This document shows, one piece after another, positions 9,418 through 17,898 of a stretch of 64,000 nucleotides of DNA; position 1 is the stretch's first letter; the number at the start of each line of letters is the position of its first letter. This DNA is from Gordonia humi (GTDB lineage: Bacteria; Actinomycetota; Actinomycetes; Mycobacteriales; Mycobacteriaceae): positions 1 to 64,000 of the forward strand of contig NZ_JACIFP010000001.1 in the NCBI RefSeq assembly GCF_014197435.1, read 5' to 3'. The notes beneath the pieces were generated by a model. It was not told the origin of the DNA. It made no database searches and saw only the letters and a program-made list of their open reading frames with translations. The position numbers were made by a program, and so were the translations under genes.

Positions 9418-9432
9418 CTGTACCCGGTACAG
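9418..9432. promoter_or_regulatory. Palindrome CTGTACCCGGTACAG upstream of pckG
   Basis: A 15-base sequence with 7-base perfect arms around a central C. It lies in the 114-base gap between pckG (start 9329) and the small acidic-repeat gene (stop 9444), about 90 bases before the pckG start. Position and symmetry suit a regulator binding site for pckG, but no regulator can be assigned. Confidence 0.35.
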
Positions 9433-9443
9433 CGAGGAATTCG

Positions 9444-9770
9444 TCACTGTAGCCGACCGAGTGACGTAGGACTCCACGGCAGCGGCCGGTCCGCGACGTC
9501 CGCGACGGCGACCTCCGCGTCCGCGGTCAGCCGCGTCATCCGGTCGATGCGACCGTCCCCGTCGGAATCGGTCAGGATGACCGGGTCGCCGTCGGAATCG
9601 CTGGTGATCGAGTCGGGGACGCCGTCGCCGTCGGCATCGACATCGGCGGGTCCCAGATCCCAGAGCTGGCCGTCCTGGTAGACCCAGAGGTCGTCGGCCG
9701 GCCCCTCTCTGAGAGCGGAATCGGCCGACGCGGCGTCGTCGGTGGGCTCGGATGCGAACCAGTCGTCCAT
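9444..9770 (-). CDS. Small acidic protein with DxDxDG calcium-binding-like repeats
   Basis: A 108-residue, very acidic protein. The middle holds three DxDxDG-type loops: DVDADGDGVPD, DSDGDPV and DSDGDGRID, resembling thrombospondin type-3 or dockerin-like calcium loops. An aromatic patch (DLWVYQDGQLWDLGP) precedes them. There is no signal peptide or membrane helix. It looks like actinobacterial DUF6802-type proteins, a family assigned from memory and with low certainty. It is on the same strand as pckG and 18 bases downstream of the GTPase-like gene, so it may be the last gene of that small operon. Function unknown. Confidence 0.7.
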   Translation of the reverse strand: MDDWFASEPTDDAASADSALREGPADDLWVYQDGQLWDLGPADVDADGDGVPDSITSDSDGDPVILTDSDGDGRIDRMTRLTADAEVAVADVADRPLPWSPTSLGRLQ

Positions 9771-9788
9771 ACTGCCTTCTCTCCTCCC

Positions 9789-10883
9789 CTATAGATTAGG
9801 CCGTCTTCGGTTCCACGGGGCCCGACCGACGCCCGCCTCGGTCAGACCGATCCGGGCGATGAGCCGGTGCTCGAGCGCGGTGCGCCGCAGCACGACGATG
9901 TCGGAGGTCCACTTGCGCAGCGCGGTCCGCGTGGCCGCGGTCCTTCGCACTCCGACGATCCACGCGGCCACCGCCAGCCCGGTCGCCGCCGTCAGGACCG
10001 CACCGGCCCACCCGAGTCCGGCCCATTGGACCATCGGTGCGACGAGCACGCGGCCGGCGCCGAACCCCGCGCTGACGCCGAACAGCAGCACCACGGCGTC
10101 CTCCGCACTCGGGCGACGTTCCGGCGGCGCAGGCGCCGAGACGACCGCCGGAACGGGTCGAACGTCGACGGCCGCCTCGTCGGGCAGCCCCGCGGAGGCG
10201 ACCGACCGCACCTTGTCGAGGCGGTCGGCCAACCGCGCGTCGATCGTCGTCTCCACCGCGGCCACGGCCCCGGTGACCCACCCGATGTAGGCGTCGACGT
10301 CGGCGGGACGCAGGCCGGAGCACACACGGTCGGCGCGCACCGCCAACGACTGCAACGACTCCCGGGCCGCGGTCAGCGCATCGGTCCGGGCCGCGGCGAC
10401 ACCGGCGCGCAGTCCGGTCAGACGATCGGCGCGGGACGGCCCGGATGCGAGCGGCGCCGGGCGCACGGCGGGTCCGAGCCGGGTCACGGGCGTCGGCGGG
10501 CGCACCGGGACGGACGCGTCGGTGTCGGCCGTGGCACACCAGTCGGCCAGGTCGTCGACACCGCCGCCCGTGCTGGACACGGCGAACACGGCCAGCCGTC
10601 GGCCCGGGTCGACGGCGTCGCGCAGCCGCGCCGCCGTCCCCGGCCAATCCGGGTACCGATCGACCCGGGTCATCACCAGCGCGGTGGGTGTCGCCAGATC
10701 GGCGAGTTCGCCGAGCAGCTCGTACTCCTCGTCCCCCGGCTCACCGGAGAGGTCCAGGGCGACGATCGCGCACCGGTCGGTCCGTTCCGGGTGCACCCGC
10801 GACGACGCGCCCAACGCCCGCGCCAACGGGCCCGGCTCGGCGCCCGCGGTTCCGAGGACCACCGCCGTCTCCGTCCCGGTCAT
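9789..10883 (-). CDS. Degenerate GTPase-like membrane protein (position of Rv0210)
   Basis: A 364-residue protein. The N-terminal third reads as a GTPase-like fold without a P-loop: the expected GxxxxGKS is replaced by GTAGAEPGPL, while a G3-like strand (CAIVALDLSGEPGDEE) and a G4-like TRVD (ALVMTRVDRYPDW) remain. The middle is helical (residues about 150-250), and two hydrophobic segments follow (VVLLFGVSAGFGAGRVLVA and WAGAVLTAATGLAVAAWIVG), reminiscent of dynamin-like membrane GTPases. It overlaps the upstream partner by 4 bases (10880-10883). Nucleotide hydrolysis looks unlikely. Function unknown. Confidence 0.75.
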   Translation of the reverse strand: MTGTETAVVLGTAGAEPGPLARALGASSRVHPERTDRCAIVALDLSGEPGDEEYELLGELADLATPTALVMTRVDRYPDWPGTAARLRDAVDPGRRLAVFAVSSTGGGVDDLADWCATADTDASVPVRPPTPVTRLGPAVRPAPLASGPSRADRLTGLRAGVAAARTDALTAARESLQSLAVRADRVCSGLRPADVDAYIGWVTGAVAAVETTIDARLADRLDKVRSVASAGLPDEAAVDVRPVPAVVSAPAPPERRPSAEDAVVLLFGVSAGFGAGRVLVAPMVQWAGLGWAGAVLTAATGLAVAAWIVGVRRTAATRTALRKWTSDIVVLRRTALEHRLIARIGLTEAGVGRAPWNRRRPNL

Positions 10884-11557
10884 GAGGCGAATCCGACGAG
10901 AGCGCGTTCGGCGTCGTCGCGGGCCACCCCGCGAGCGGCCAGCAGTCGCAGGTCGTCTCGCAGACGGCGATCCCGCAGGGTCGCCACCGGCCCGGAACGC
11001 TCACGGATCGGATCGGCGAGGGCGTCGATGCCGCTGACCGCGCGCAACCGCTCGGTCACCTCCCGCGCGGTGGACTCCGGCAGCCGATCGAGGAGCTCGC
11101 GGGCGGCCGCGACGCCCGTCAGCCCGTAGCGGCGCAGCAGCGGCGCCGGGGGATCGGCGGCGCGCAGGCCCACCAGATCGGCGGGGCCGACCGCCGCCGA
11201 CGCCAACAACCCGGACACCGGGTGCACCGAGCGCCCCAGGTCGTCGGCTGCCGCATCGGCGAGCGCCCGCGGATCGGACCTGACATCGGCCTTGGCTGCG
11301 ACGACGATCGTCGGAACGGCGACGTCGGCCAGTGCCCGGCGATCCTGTTCGCGCACCTGCGCGCCGATCACCCGGATCAACAGATCCGCCGTCGGCGGCG
11401 GATCGGTGTCACCGATGGTCATGCAGCACAGTCGGAAACACGTTCGCAGCGCCGCCGCCATCGTCGACGAGCCGGCTCCGGGCCGCCCCGCGACCGCGAC
11501 GGTGAGCGGTCCCGACCGGCGAGTCTGCACCTGCTCGAGCGCTTCGTCGTCCCCCAT
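10880..11557 (-). CDS. P-loop GTPase-like protein with altered Walker A (position of Rv0209)
   Basis: A 225-residue protein beginning with VAVAGRPGAGSSTMAAALR, which is a P-loop in sequence context but has Ser in place of the invariant Lys (GxxxxGSS). The chain continues with a strand lacking a clear DxxG, then a G4-like motif AAKAD, and an all-helical C-terminal half rich in Arg and Asp. It is the first gene of a pair with the membrane-bound degenerate GTPase, coupled by a 4-base overlap. The pair sits between trmB and pckG as Rv0209-Rv0210 do in M. tuberculosis. It may be a regulatory partner in a dynamin-like system; this is inference. Confidence 0.72.
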   Translation of the reverse strand: MGDDEALEQVQTRRSGPLTVAVAGRPGAGSSTMAAALRTCFRLCCMTIGDTDPPPTADLLIRVIGAQVREQDRRALADVAVPTIVVAAKADVRSDPRALADAAADDLGRSVHPVSGLLASAAVGPADLVGLRAADPPAPLLRRYGLTGVAAARELLDRLPESTAREVTERLRAVSGIDALADPIRERSGPVATLRDRRLRDDLRLLAARGVARDDAERALVGFAS

Positions 11558-11667
11558 CCGAGCACCTCCCCCAAGGTCGGACTCGACGCTACCCCGATGC
11601 GGCGCGCCGCGACGGCGGTTCGGGTGTCGGTTGTGGATAAGCGGCGAACGTACGACACCATAGACCT

Positions 11668-12483
11668 GTGAACAACGACGAGAGCCCCGTCGCCGACCCC
11701 GCAGACGCCCCGCGTGAGCACACCGACCGCGACAACTCGCGCCTGTATCCGCGCGTCACGAGTTTCCGGTTCCGCCGCGGCTCGCTGACCACCGGACAGA
11801 AGCGGAACTGGGAGACCCTGTGGCCGGTTCTCGGCCGCGATCTGAAGACCGGACCCGACGCCGCGGACGAACCGCCTCTCGACGCACCCGACTGGTTCGG
11901 CAGGCAGGCGCCGCTGATCATCGAGGTCGGCAGCGGCACCGGCATCTCGACCGCGGCGATGGCCGAGGCCGAACCGGACACCGACGTGGTGGCCGTCGAG
12001 GTCTACCAGCCGGGACTCGCACAACTCGTCGGCCTCGTCGACCGCGGTGGACTGACGAACGTCCGGATGATCCGCGGCGACGCCACCGTGGTCCTGACCG
12101 AACTCGTCGCGCCGAACAGCCTCACCGGCGTGCGCGTGTTCTTCCCGGACCCGTGGCCCAAGACCCGCCACCACAAGAGACGCTTCCTGCAGTCGGGCAC
12201 TCTCGAACTGATCGCCGACCGGCTCAAGCCCGGCGGGGTGCTGCACATCGCGACCGATCACGCCGACTACGCGCTGTGGATCGCCGAACTGCTCGCCACC
12301 CAGCATCCGGATCGTCCGCACGTGGTGCCGTTGACCTTCGATTCCCCGATCCTTCTGGAGCGTCCGACGACTAAGTTCGAAGGACGGGCACACACCGAGG
12401 GGCGCGACGTGAACGAATTCGTCTACGTCAAACCGCTCCCCCGCGAGAAGCCGACCGCACCGACTCAAGAGGATCCGTCATGA
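11668..12483 (+). CDS. trmB: tRNA (guanine-N7-)-methyltransferase
   Basis: TrmB methylates N7 of G46 in the tRNA variable loop using S-adenosylmethionine. Motif I is IIEVGSGTGISTAAMAEAEP, and the family signature VFFPDPWPKTRHHKRR contains the substrate-binding Pro-Asp-Pro-Trp-x-Lys region. The C-terminus TKFEGRAHTEGRDVNEFVYVKP fits the family motif for the tRNA contact. The start is a GTG at 11668 with no Shine-Dalgarno sequence; ACCATAGACC just upstream could hold a -10 element for a leaderless mRNA. It overlaps the NYN-domain gene by 4 bases (12480-12483), as trmB and Rv0207c are paired in mycobacteria. Confidence 0.95.
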   Translation: MNNDESPVADPADAPREHTDRDNSRLYPRVTSFRFRRGSLTTGQKRNWETLWPVLGRDLKTGPDAADEPPLDAPDWFGRQAPLIIEVGSGTGISTAAMAEAEPDTDVVAVEVYQPGLAQLVGLVDRGGLTNVRMIRGDATVVLTELVAPNSLTGVRVFFPDPWPKTRHHKRRFLQSGTLELIADRLKPGGVLHIATDHADYALWIAELLATQHPDRPHVVPLTFDSPILLERPTTKFEGRAHTEGRDVNEFVYVKPLPREKPTAPTQEDPS

Positions 12484-13136
12484 CCGCACCAGAGTTCGCC
12501 GAAGCGATCACCGGCACCAGCCCCGCTCGCCGCGTCCTGCTCATCTGGGACGCACCGAACATGGACATGGGGCTCGGCAGCCTCCTCGGCGGTCGTCCCA
12601 CCGCGGCGCACCGCCCCCGCTTCGACGCGCTCGGCAGGTGGGTGCTGCAGCGCACCGCCGCGATCGGCGCCGCGACCCGCGACACCGTCGAACCCGAAGC
12701 CACGGTGTTCACCAACATCGCGCCGGGCAGCGCGGACGTGGTGCGCCCGTGGGTCGAGGCCCTGCGGAACGTCGGCTACGCGGTCTTCGCCAAGCCGAAG
12801 CTCACCGATGACAGCGACGTCGACGACGACATGCTCAATCACCTCGAAGTGCGACGACACTCGCCCGGCCTCGCCGGCGTGATCATCGCCTCCGCCGACG
12901 GACAGGCGTTCCGGGAGCCGCTGCTGGAGATCGCCGCCGAGGGCGTGCCGGTCGTCGTCATCGGTTTCCGGGAGCACGCGAGCTGGGCGCTGACCACCGA
13001 TGAGCTGGAGTTCGTCGACCTCGAAGAGATCCCCGGCGTCTTCCGCGAACCCCTCCCGCGCATCAGCCTCGACTCGCTGCCCGACGACGGCGCATGGCTC
13101 ACGCCGTTCCGTCCGCTCAGCGCGCTCCTCAAGTAA
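12480..13136 (+). CDS. NYN-domain protein (Rv0207c-like)
   Basis: A 218-residue protein with the NYN (PIN-like RNase) fold: the strand-plus-acid motif LLIWDAPNMDMGLGSLLG at residues 20-37, the acidic cluster DDSDVDDDML near residue 105-115, and GVIIASADGQAFREPL as the third conserved strand with an Asp. These residues correspond to the metal site of PIN-like nucleases, so an RNase role is plausible. The ATG overlaps the trmB stop by 4 bases, suggesting that it works with tRNA or is co-expressed with it. The next gene is mmpL3, 116 bases downstream. Confidence 0.85.
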   Translation: MTAPEFAEAITGTSPARRVLLIWDAPNMDMGLGSLLGGRPTAAHRPRFDALGRWVLQRTAAIGAATRDTVEPEATVFTNIAPGSADVVRPWVEALRNVGYAVFAKPKLTDDSDVDDDMLNHLEVRRHSPGLAGVIIASADGQAFREPLLEIAAEGVPVVVIGFREHASWALTTDELEFVDLEEIPGVFREPLPRISLDSLPDDGAWLTPFRPLSALLK

Positions 13137-13252
13137 GGTCCGCCGCACACGTCGCCAGAGGGACGTTCTCCCCGCAGCTCTCTCTCATAGTCTCTCAGGT
13201 GAAGCTGCGACAATCGCACTTTGCAGTGTTCGCGAGAAGGAAGGAAGCCGGC
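13137..13252 (+). promoter_or_regulatory. mmpL3 leader region with strong ribosome binding site
   Basis: This 116-base gap precedes mmpL3. A purine-rich GAAGGAAGGAAG lies 5-16 bases before the GTG start at 13253 and decides the start over an in-frame upstream ATG at 13094. CTCATAGTCTCTC near 13188 could hold a -10 element. No terminator is obvious, so part of the mmpL3 mRNA may read through from the trmB operon. Confidence 0.5.
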
Positions 13253-16252
13253 GTGTTCGGATCCATCGGCTCATTCGTGTACCGAATGCGCTTCGCCGTC
13301 ATCGCTGTGCTCATCGCATTGATGGGCGGCCTCGGCCTCTACGGCATGGACCTGCCGAAGTACCTGTCGCAGAGCGGCTGGTTCGATCCGTCATCGGAGT
13401 CGGTGACCGGTTCCGTCGTCGCCGACTCCGCCCTCGGTCGCGATCACAAGTCCGATGTGATCCTGCTGATCACGCCGCCCGACGGCACACGGATCGACGA
13501 CGCGGCCTTCGGTCAGAAGATGCAGAAGCTGACCGACGATCTGATCGCCGAACACCCGGACATCGTCAGCCGCGAGGTCGACGACGTCCACGCCGGTCTG
13601 ATCAGCCCCTTCGACGAGATACGCAACGGCGCCGACGAGATCGCCGCGAAGCAGAAACGCGAGCGGATGTGGACCGCCGACCGCAGACACGGCTTCATCT
13701 CCATCGGTGTGACCGGCAACGACGACACCGCGATCCTGAACAACTACAAGGTGATCGAGCCGTTCTTCAACGGACTCGCCGAGCGGTACGACCTGCCCGG
13801 AACCACCTTCGAACTGGCCGGTCTGCAACCGATCGCCGGGTCGATGTCCGCCGGCATGGACGCCGACATCCACCGCGCCGAGATCATCGCGCTGCCGGTG
13901 GTCGCGGTGATGCTGCTGTTCGTGTTCGGCGGCGTGATCGCCGCGATCCTCCCGGTGTTCATCGGCGGTCTGACGATCGCCGGATCGCTGGGCATCACCA
14001 AGATCATCGCCCAGGCCACCGAACTCAACATCTTCGCCCAATCGGTCATCACGCTGATCGGTCTGGGCATCGCCATCGACTACGGCCTGTTCATCGTCAG
14101 CAGGTTCCGAGAAGAACTCGCCGAGGGGTACACGGTCAAGGCCGCGGTCCGAAGAACCGTGATGACCTCGGGTCAGACGGTCGTGTTCTCGGCGACGATC
14201 ATCGTCGCGGCCCTCGCCTGTCTGCTGATGTTCCCGCAGGCGTTCCTCAAATCCGTGGCGTACGGCGCCATCGCGTCGGTCGCGTTGGCGGCGATCCTGT
14301 CGATCACCGTGCTGCCCGCGATCCTGGCGATCCTCGGGCGGCGGGTCGATGCGTTCAGCGTGCCGTTCCTCAACCGGAGCAAGACCCGGGAGGAGATCGA
14401 GTCCGGCTTCTGGGGCAAACTCGCCACCTGGGTGATGAAGCACCCGCTCAAGACCGCGATTCCGACGGTTCTGCTGCTGTTGATCCTCATCATCCCGTTC
14501 GGGAACATCGCCTTCACCGGGCTGTCGGAGAAGCTTCTGCCGCCGGACAATGCGAACCGCGTCGCCCAGGAGCACTTCGACGAACTGTTCCCGACCGAGC
14601 GCACCGAGGAACTCAAGCTCGTCGTCGTCTACGACCAGAACGGCGACGACGTGGCGGGCAAACTGCAGACCATCGCCGACGAGGCCAATAAGATCCCCGG
14701 CTTCACCAAACAGTTCTCCCCGGACGCCGACGGCGGCGCCCTCGACGGCGTCTACGGCGACGAGGAGACCGGTCTGGGCGTGACCCAGATGTCGGCGGGC
14801 CTGGAGAACCGGGACACCGCGGCCGAGGCCATCGACAAGCTGCGCAGCATCGACGACCAGGGGCTGCGGATCTACGTGGCGGGCACGCCCGCCCTCACGC
14901 AGGACTCCATCGACGGACTGATGAAGAAACTCCCGTACATGGCGGTGCTCCTGGTCGTCGTGTCCGGACTGCTGATGTTCCTGGCGTTCGGCTCGATCAT
15001 CCTGCCGATCAAGGCCGCGCTGATGACCGCACTCGGCCTCGGATCCACACTTGGCATCTTGACCTGGATCTTCGTCGACGGCAACGGGTCGTCGATCGCC
15101 AACTTCACGCCCGGCCCGCTGTTCGCACCGATCCTCGTGCTGATCATCGCGATCATCTACGGATTGTCGACCGACTACGAGATATTCCTGCTCTCCCGCA
15201 TGGTGGAAGCCAGACAGAACGGGGCGTCGACGACCGAGGCGATCCGGACCGGCACCGCCAACACCGGCCGCATCATCACCGCGGCCGCGGCGATCCTCGT
15301 CGTCGTGACCGGTGCGTTCGGCTTCTCCGAGATCGTGATGATGAAGTACATCGCGTTCGGCATGATCGCGGCGCTGATCCTCGACGCGACCGTGATCCGC
15401 ATGCTGCTGGTGCCGTCGGTGATGAAACTGCTCGGTGACGACTGCTGGTGGTCGCCGCGGTGGATGCAGCGTCTGCAAGAACGGATCGGTCTGGGCGAGA
15501 AGACTATTCTCGACGAGCCGGGTGAGAAGGAGATCCTCGCGCACGCCGCGGTGGCCTCCTCCTCCGGCGGCGTCGTCGCGGCCGCGGAGGCCCCGACCAC
15601 CGCCATGAAGCGCGTCACCGAGCGTCCCGTCGCCGGTCAGGCCGAACCGACCGGGGTCCGGCGCGCACTGGCCAAGACCTCCCGGGACGACCATGCGTCC
15701 GACGACGATCTGCACGGATCCGAGAGCACCCTCGACGAACTCATCGGTGACGACGACAACGATGACGCACCCGCGCGGCCGGCGCCGGCCGCCTCTCGCC
15801 GCAAGAGCGAGGGGCCGGACACCGGTTCCTGGCGTCTCGGTGCGAGCGGCGTACGCCAGTCGTCCCAGGACATCCGCCCGCGCCCGCAGCAGCCGGGCGC
15901 CCCGGTCGTGCAGCCGGGTCCGGCGCGTCCGCCGCAGCCGCAGCGCCCCACCTCGCAGCCGCTGCCCGTTCAGCGCCCCGAGCAGGCACGACGACCGGCC
16001 GCGGGATCGGCTCGACCGCCGGCTCCACAGCCGCCGAACGCGCAGCCTCGGCCCGGCCGCCGGCAGGCTCCGCCCGCTCCCCGGGCTCCCCAGAGACCGA
16101 CTCCGCAGCCACGGACAGAGCCCGCACCGCGGGCGACCGACACGACGGAGTCGCGGTCGGCCCGCGAACTGCGACCGGACCGCGACGGACAGATCAGCGT
16201 GCAGGATCTACTCCGTCGCAGCCGAGGACACGCCTCCGACGACGAGTCCTGA
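13253..16252 (+). CDS. mmpL3: MmpL3-type RND transporter, trehalose monomycolate flippase
   Basis: A 999-residue RND transporter. MmpL3 moves trehalose monomycolate across the inner membrane for mycolic-acid outer membrane assembly. Two MMPL halves are visible: helix 1 (VYRMRFAVIAVLIALMGG), a periplasmic porter domain, then helices 2-6 with the proton-relay Asp-Tyr pair in GIAIDYGLFIVSRFREE (about residue 276); the second half repeats this with LSTDYEIFLLSRMVE (about residue 641). The C-terminal 230 residues are cytosolic, low-complexity and rich in Pro, Gln and Arg. The end EISVQDLLRRS-like stretch (QISVQDLLRRSRGHAS) is typical of MmpL3 tails. The neighbours trmB and Rv0207c-like match the mmpL3 locus in mycobacteria. 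Presence implies a mycolate envelope. Confidence 0.93.
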   Translation: MFGSIGSFVYRMRFAVIAVLIALMGGLGLYGMDLPKYLSQSGWFDPSSESVTGSVVADSALGRDHKSDVILLITPPDGTRIDDAAFGQKMQKLTDDLIAEHPDIVSREVDDVHAGLISPFDEIRNGADEIAAKQKRERMWTADRRHGFISIGVTGNDDTAILNNYKVIEPFFNGLAERYDLPGTTFELAGLQPIAGSMSAGMDADIHRAEIIALPVVAVMLLFVFGGVIAAILPVFIGGLTIAGSLGITKIIAQATELNIFAQSVITLIGLGIAIDYGLFIVSRFREELAEGYTVKAAVRRTVMTSGQTVVFSATIIVAALACLLMFPQAFLKSVAYGAIASVALAAILSITVLPAILAILGRRVDAFSVPFLNRSKTREEIESGFWGKLATWVMKHPLKTAIPTVLLLLILIIPFGNIAFTGLSEKLLPPDNANRVAQEHFDELFPTERTEELKLVVVYDQNGDDVAGKLQTIADEANKIPGFTKQFSPDADGGALDGVYGDEETGLGVTQMSAGLENRDTAAEAIDKLRSIDDQGLRIYVAGTPALTQDSIDGLMKKLPYMAVLLVVVSGLLMFLAFGSIILPIKAALMTALGLGSTLGILTWIFVDGNGSSIANFTPGPLFAPILVLIIAIIYGLSTDYEIFLLSRMVEARQNGASTTEAIRTGTANTGRIITAAAAILVVVTGAFGFSEIVMMKYIAFGMIAALILDATVIRMLLVPSVMKLLGDDCWWSPRWMQRLQERIGLGEKTILDEPGEKEILAHAAVASSSGGVVAAAEAPTTAMKRVTERPVAGQAEPTGVRRALAKTSRDDHASDDDLHGSESTLDELIGDDDNDDAPARPAPAASRRKSEGPDTGSWRLGASGVRQSSQDIRPRPQQPGAPVVQPGPARPPQPQRPTSQPLPVQRPEQARRPAAGSARPPAPQPPNAQPRPGRRQAPPAPRAPQRPTPQPRTEPAPRATDTTESRSARELRPDRDGQISVQDLLRRSRGHASDDES

Positions 16253-16278
16253 GTTTTCAGCAAGGGCACCGAGCACCG

Positions 16279-16284
16279 TAGGGT
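16279..16284 (+). promoter_or_regulatory. -10 element TAGGGT for leaderless mRNA
   Basis: TAGGGT lies 7 bases before the ATG at 16292. The spacing puts the transcription start at or next to the start codon, with no Shine-Dalgarno sequence. It supports choosing 16292 over a GTG at 16283, which would overlap this element. Confidence 0.5.
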
Positions 16285-16291
16285 GAACGGC

Positions 16292-17425
16292 ATGTCCGAC
16301 GACGCCGACGCCACGGCCGACGCCCCCGACGCCCCGTCTGGTAAGCGTCGGCCGTGGCGTCGCTGGCTCCGGTGGACCATCATCGTCCTCGTCGTCGTGA
16401 TCCTCGGGGTCGAGGGATATCTGATCTGGCCGAAGCTCAAGGACACCTGGGCCCACATCGGCGAGCTCCGCTGGGCGTGGGTCGCCGCCTGCATCGTCGC
16501 CGCCGGACTGTCGATGGACAGTTACGCGCAGGTGCAGCGCGCCCTCATGCGGTCGGCAGGGGTCAAGGTGAGCCAGGCCGAGTCGCTCGCGGTGATTCTG
16601 GCGTCCAATTCGGTGTCGCAGACGATGCCCGGCGGCCAGGTCCTCTCCCCCGCCTTCGTGTACCGGGAGAGCCGCAAGTGGGGCGCCACCCCGGTCATCG
16701 CGTCCTGGCAGGTCGTCATGTCCGGACTCCTCGCCGGCGCCGGACTCGCCGTCCTCGGACTCGGCGGCGCACTGCTGGCGGGCGCCAAGACCAGCCCGTT
16801 CTCGGTGATCTTCTCCGTCACCGGGTTCCTCGTGTTCGCGATCGCGGTGCAGTATCTGGCCAGCCATCCCCAGATCCTCGAGAACGCCGGGCTCAAAGTC
16901 CTGGGCTGGACCAACAATCTGCGGGACAAGCCGGGCGACCACGGTCACGCTCGGCTCAGGCAGATCATCGAGCAGTTGGAGGCCGTGCAGCTCAACCGGC
17001 GCGACGGTGCCATCGCCTTCGGCTGGAGCTTCTTCAACTGGGTCGCCGACGTGGCCTGCCTGGCGTTCGCCTGCTATGCCGTGAACGCGCACCCGTCGTT
17101 CTCGGGACTGATGGTCGCCTACGCCGCGGGGAAGGCGGTCGGCACCGCGATCCCGTTGCTGCCCGGTGGAATCGGCGTCGTCGACATCACCATGCAGCTC
17201 GCTCTGACGTCGGCGGGCATGCCCGCGGGCGTCGCGCTCACCGCGGTGCTCATCTACCGCGTCGTAAGCTACATCCTCGTCGCCGCGGTCGGCTGGGTGG
17301 TCATCGCCGTCCGCTATCGCGGTGCGTTCAAGTCCGACGACACCCTCGACCAGGAGATGGCGGTCGACAAGGCGCGCTTCGCCGAATCGGACGGCACTCT
17401 CGAGGACCCCCGGACCGAGCAGTAG
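16292..17425 (+). CDS. Flippase-like integral membrane protein, LPG-synthase TM family (Rv0204c-like)
   Basis: A 377-residue protein with about eight membrane helices and short soluble ends. The sequence SNSVSQTMPGGQVLSPAFVYRESRKWG and the later AAGKAVGTAIPLLPGGIGVVD are the two conserved Pro-Gly loops of the lysylphosphatidylglycerol synthase TM region/UPF0104 family, whose members flip or transfer lipid-linked molecules. The N-terminus is acidic and disordered (SDDADATADAPDAP) before a basic helix start. It lies 39 bases after mmpL3 on the same strand but has its own -10 element. Probable role in envelope lipid handling; the substrate is unknown. Confidence 0.85.
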   Translation: MSDDADATADAPDAPSGKRRPWRRWLRWTIIVLVVVILGVEGYLIWPKLKDTWAHIGELRWAWVAACIVAAGLSMDSYAQVQRALMRSAGVKVSQAESLAVILASNSVSQTMPGGQVLSPAFVYRESRKWGATPVIASWQVVMSGLLAGAGLAVLGLGGALLAGAKTSPFSVIFSVTGFLVFAIAVQYLASHPQILENAGLKVLGWTNNLRDKPGDHGHARLRQIIEQLEAVQLNRRDGAIAFGWSFFNWVADVACLAFACYAVNAHPSFSGLMVAYAAGKAVGTAIPLLPGGIGVVDITMQLALTSAGMPAGVALTAVLIYRVVSYILVAAVGWVVIAVRYRGAFKSDDTLDQEMAVDKARFAESDGTLEDPRTEQ

Positions 17426-17456
17426 CGACTGCGATCGGCATCGCTACCGTGGAGGC

Positions 17457-17867
17457 ATGATCTCGACAGACTCCGCCGCCGTCGTGCGCACTCCGGCCTC
17501 GGCCGTCGTCCTGACCGCGCTCGCCGACATCGTCGCCATCGGCGTATTCGTCACGATCGGCCGTAGCAGCCACGACGAGGCGTCGTCGTTGTCCGGATTC
17601 TTCTCGACGGCGTGGCCGTTCCTCGTCGGTGGGGCCGTCGGATGGTGCGTCACCGCGATCGTGACCGGATCGAGGTTCCGTCCCGCTCAGCTCTGGCCCG
17701 CCGGAGTGATCGTCTGGATCGCCACCGTCGTCATCGGCATGGTGCTGCGTGTGGTGGCCGATCAGGGCACCGCGGTGTCGTTCATCGTCGTCGCGACCAT
17801 TGCGACCGGCGTCCTGCTGCTCGGCTGGCGCGGCGTGGCGGTCGCCGTGTCGCGCATACGGCGCTGA
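17457..17867 (+). CDS. DUF3054 family membrane protein
   Basis: A 136-residue protein with four membrane helices: VVLTALADIVAIGVFVTIGR, TAWPFLVGGAVGWCVTAIV, AGVIVWIATVVIGMVLRV and VSFIVVATIATGVLLLGW. The GRSSHDE loop after helix 1 and the PFLVGxxxGW pattern match the DUF3054 family. TACCGT lies 6 bases before the ATG, next to a GGAGG, so the mRNA may be leaderless. No function is known for this family. Confidence 0.8.
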   Translation: MISTDSAAVVRTPASAVVLTALADIVAIGVFVTIGRSSHDEASSLSGFFSTAWPFLVGGAVGWCVTAIVTGSRFRPAQLWPAGVIVWIATVVIGMVLRVVADQGTAVSFIVVATIATGVLLLGWRGVAVAVSRIRR

Positions 17868-17898
17868 TCCGCCCGGCACGCCCAAGGGCGGACGCGGT

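Noticed and set aside
13391..15715. Long open frame on the minus strand (over 770 codons) opposite mmpL3
   Set aside because: It is the complement of a real gene in high-GC DNA. The translation is low-complexity, rich in Arg, Asp, Gly and His, and shows no domain.
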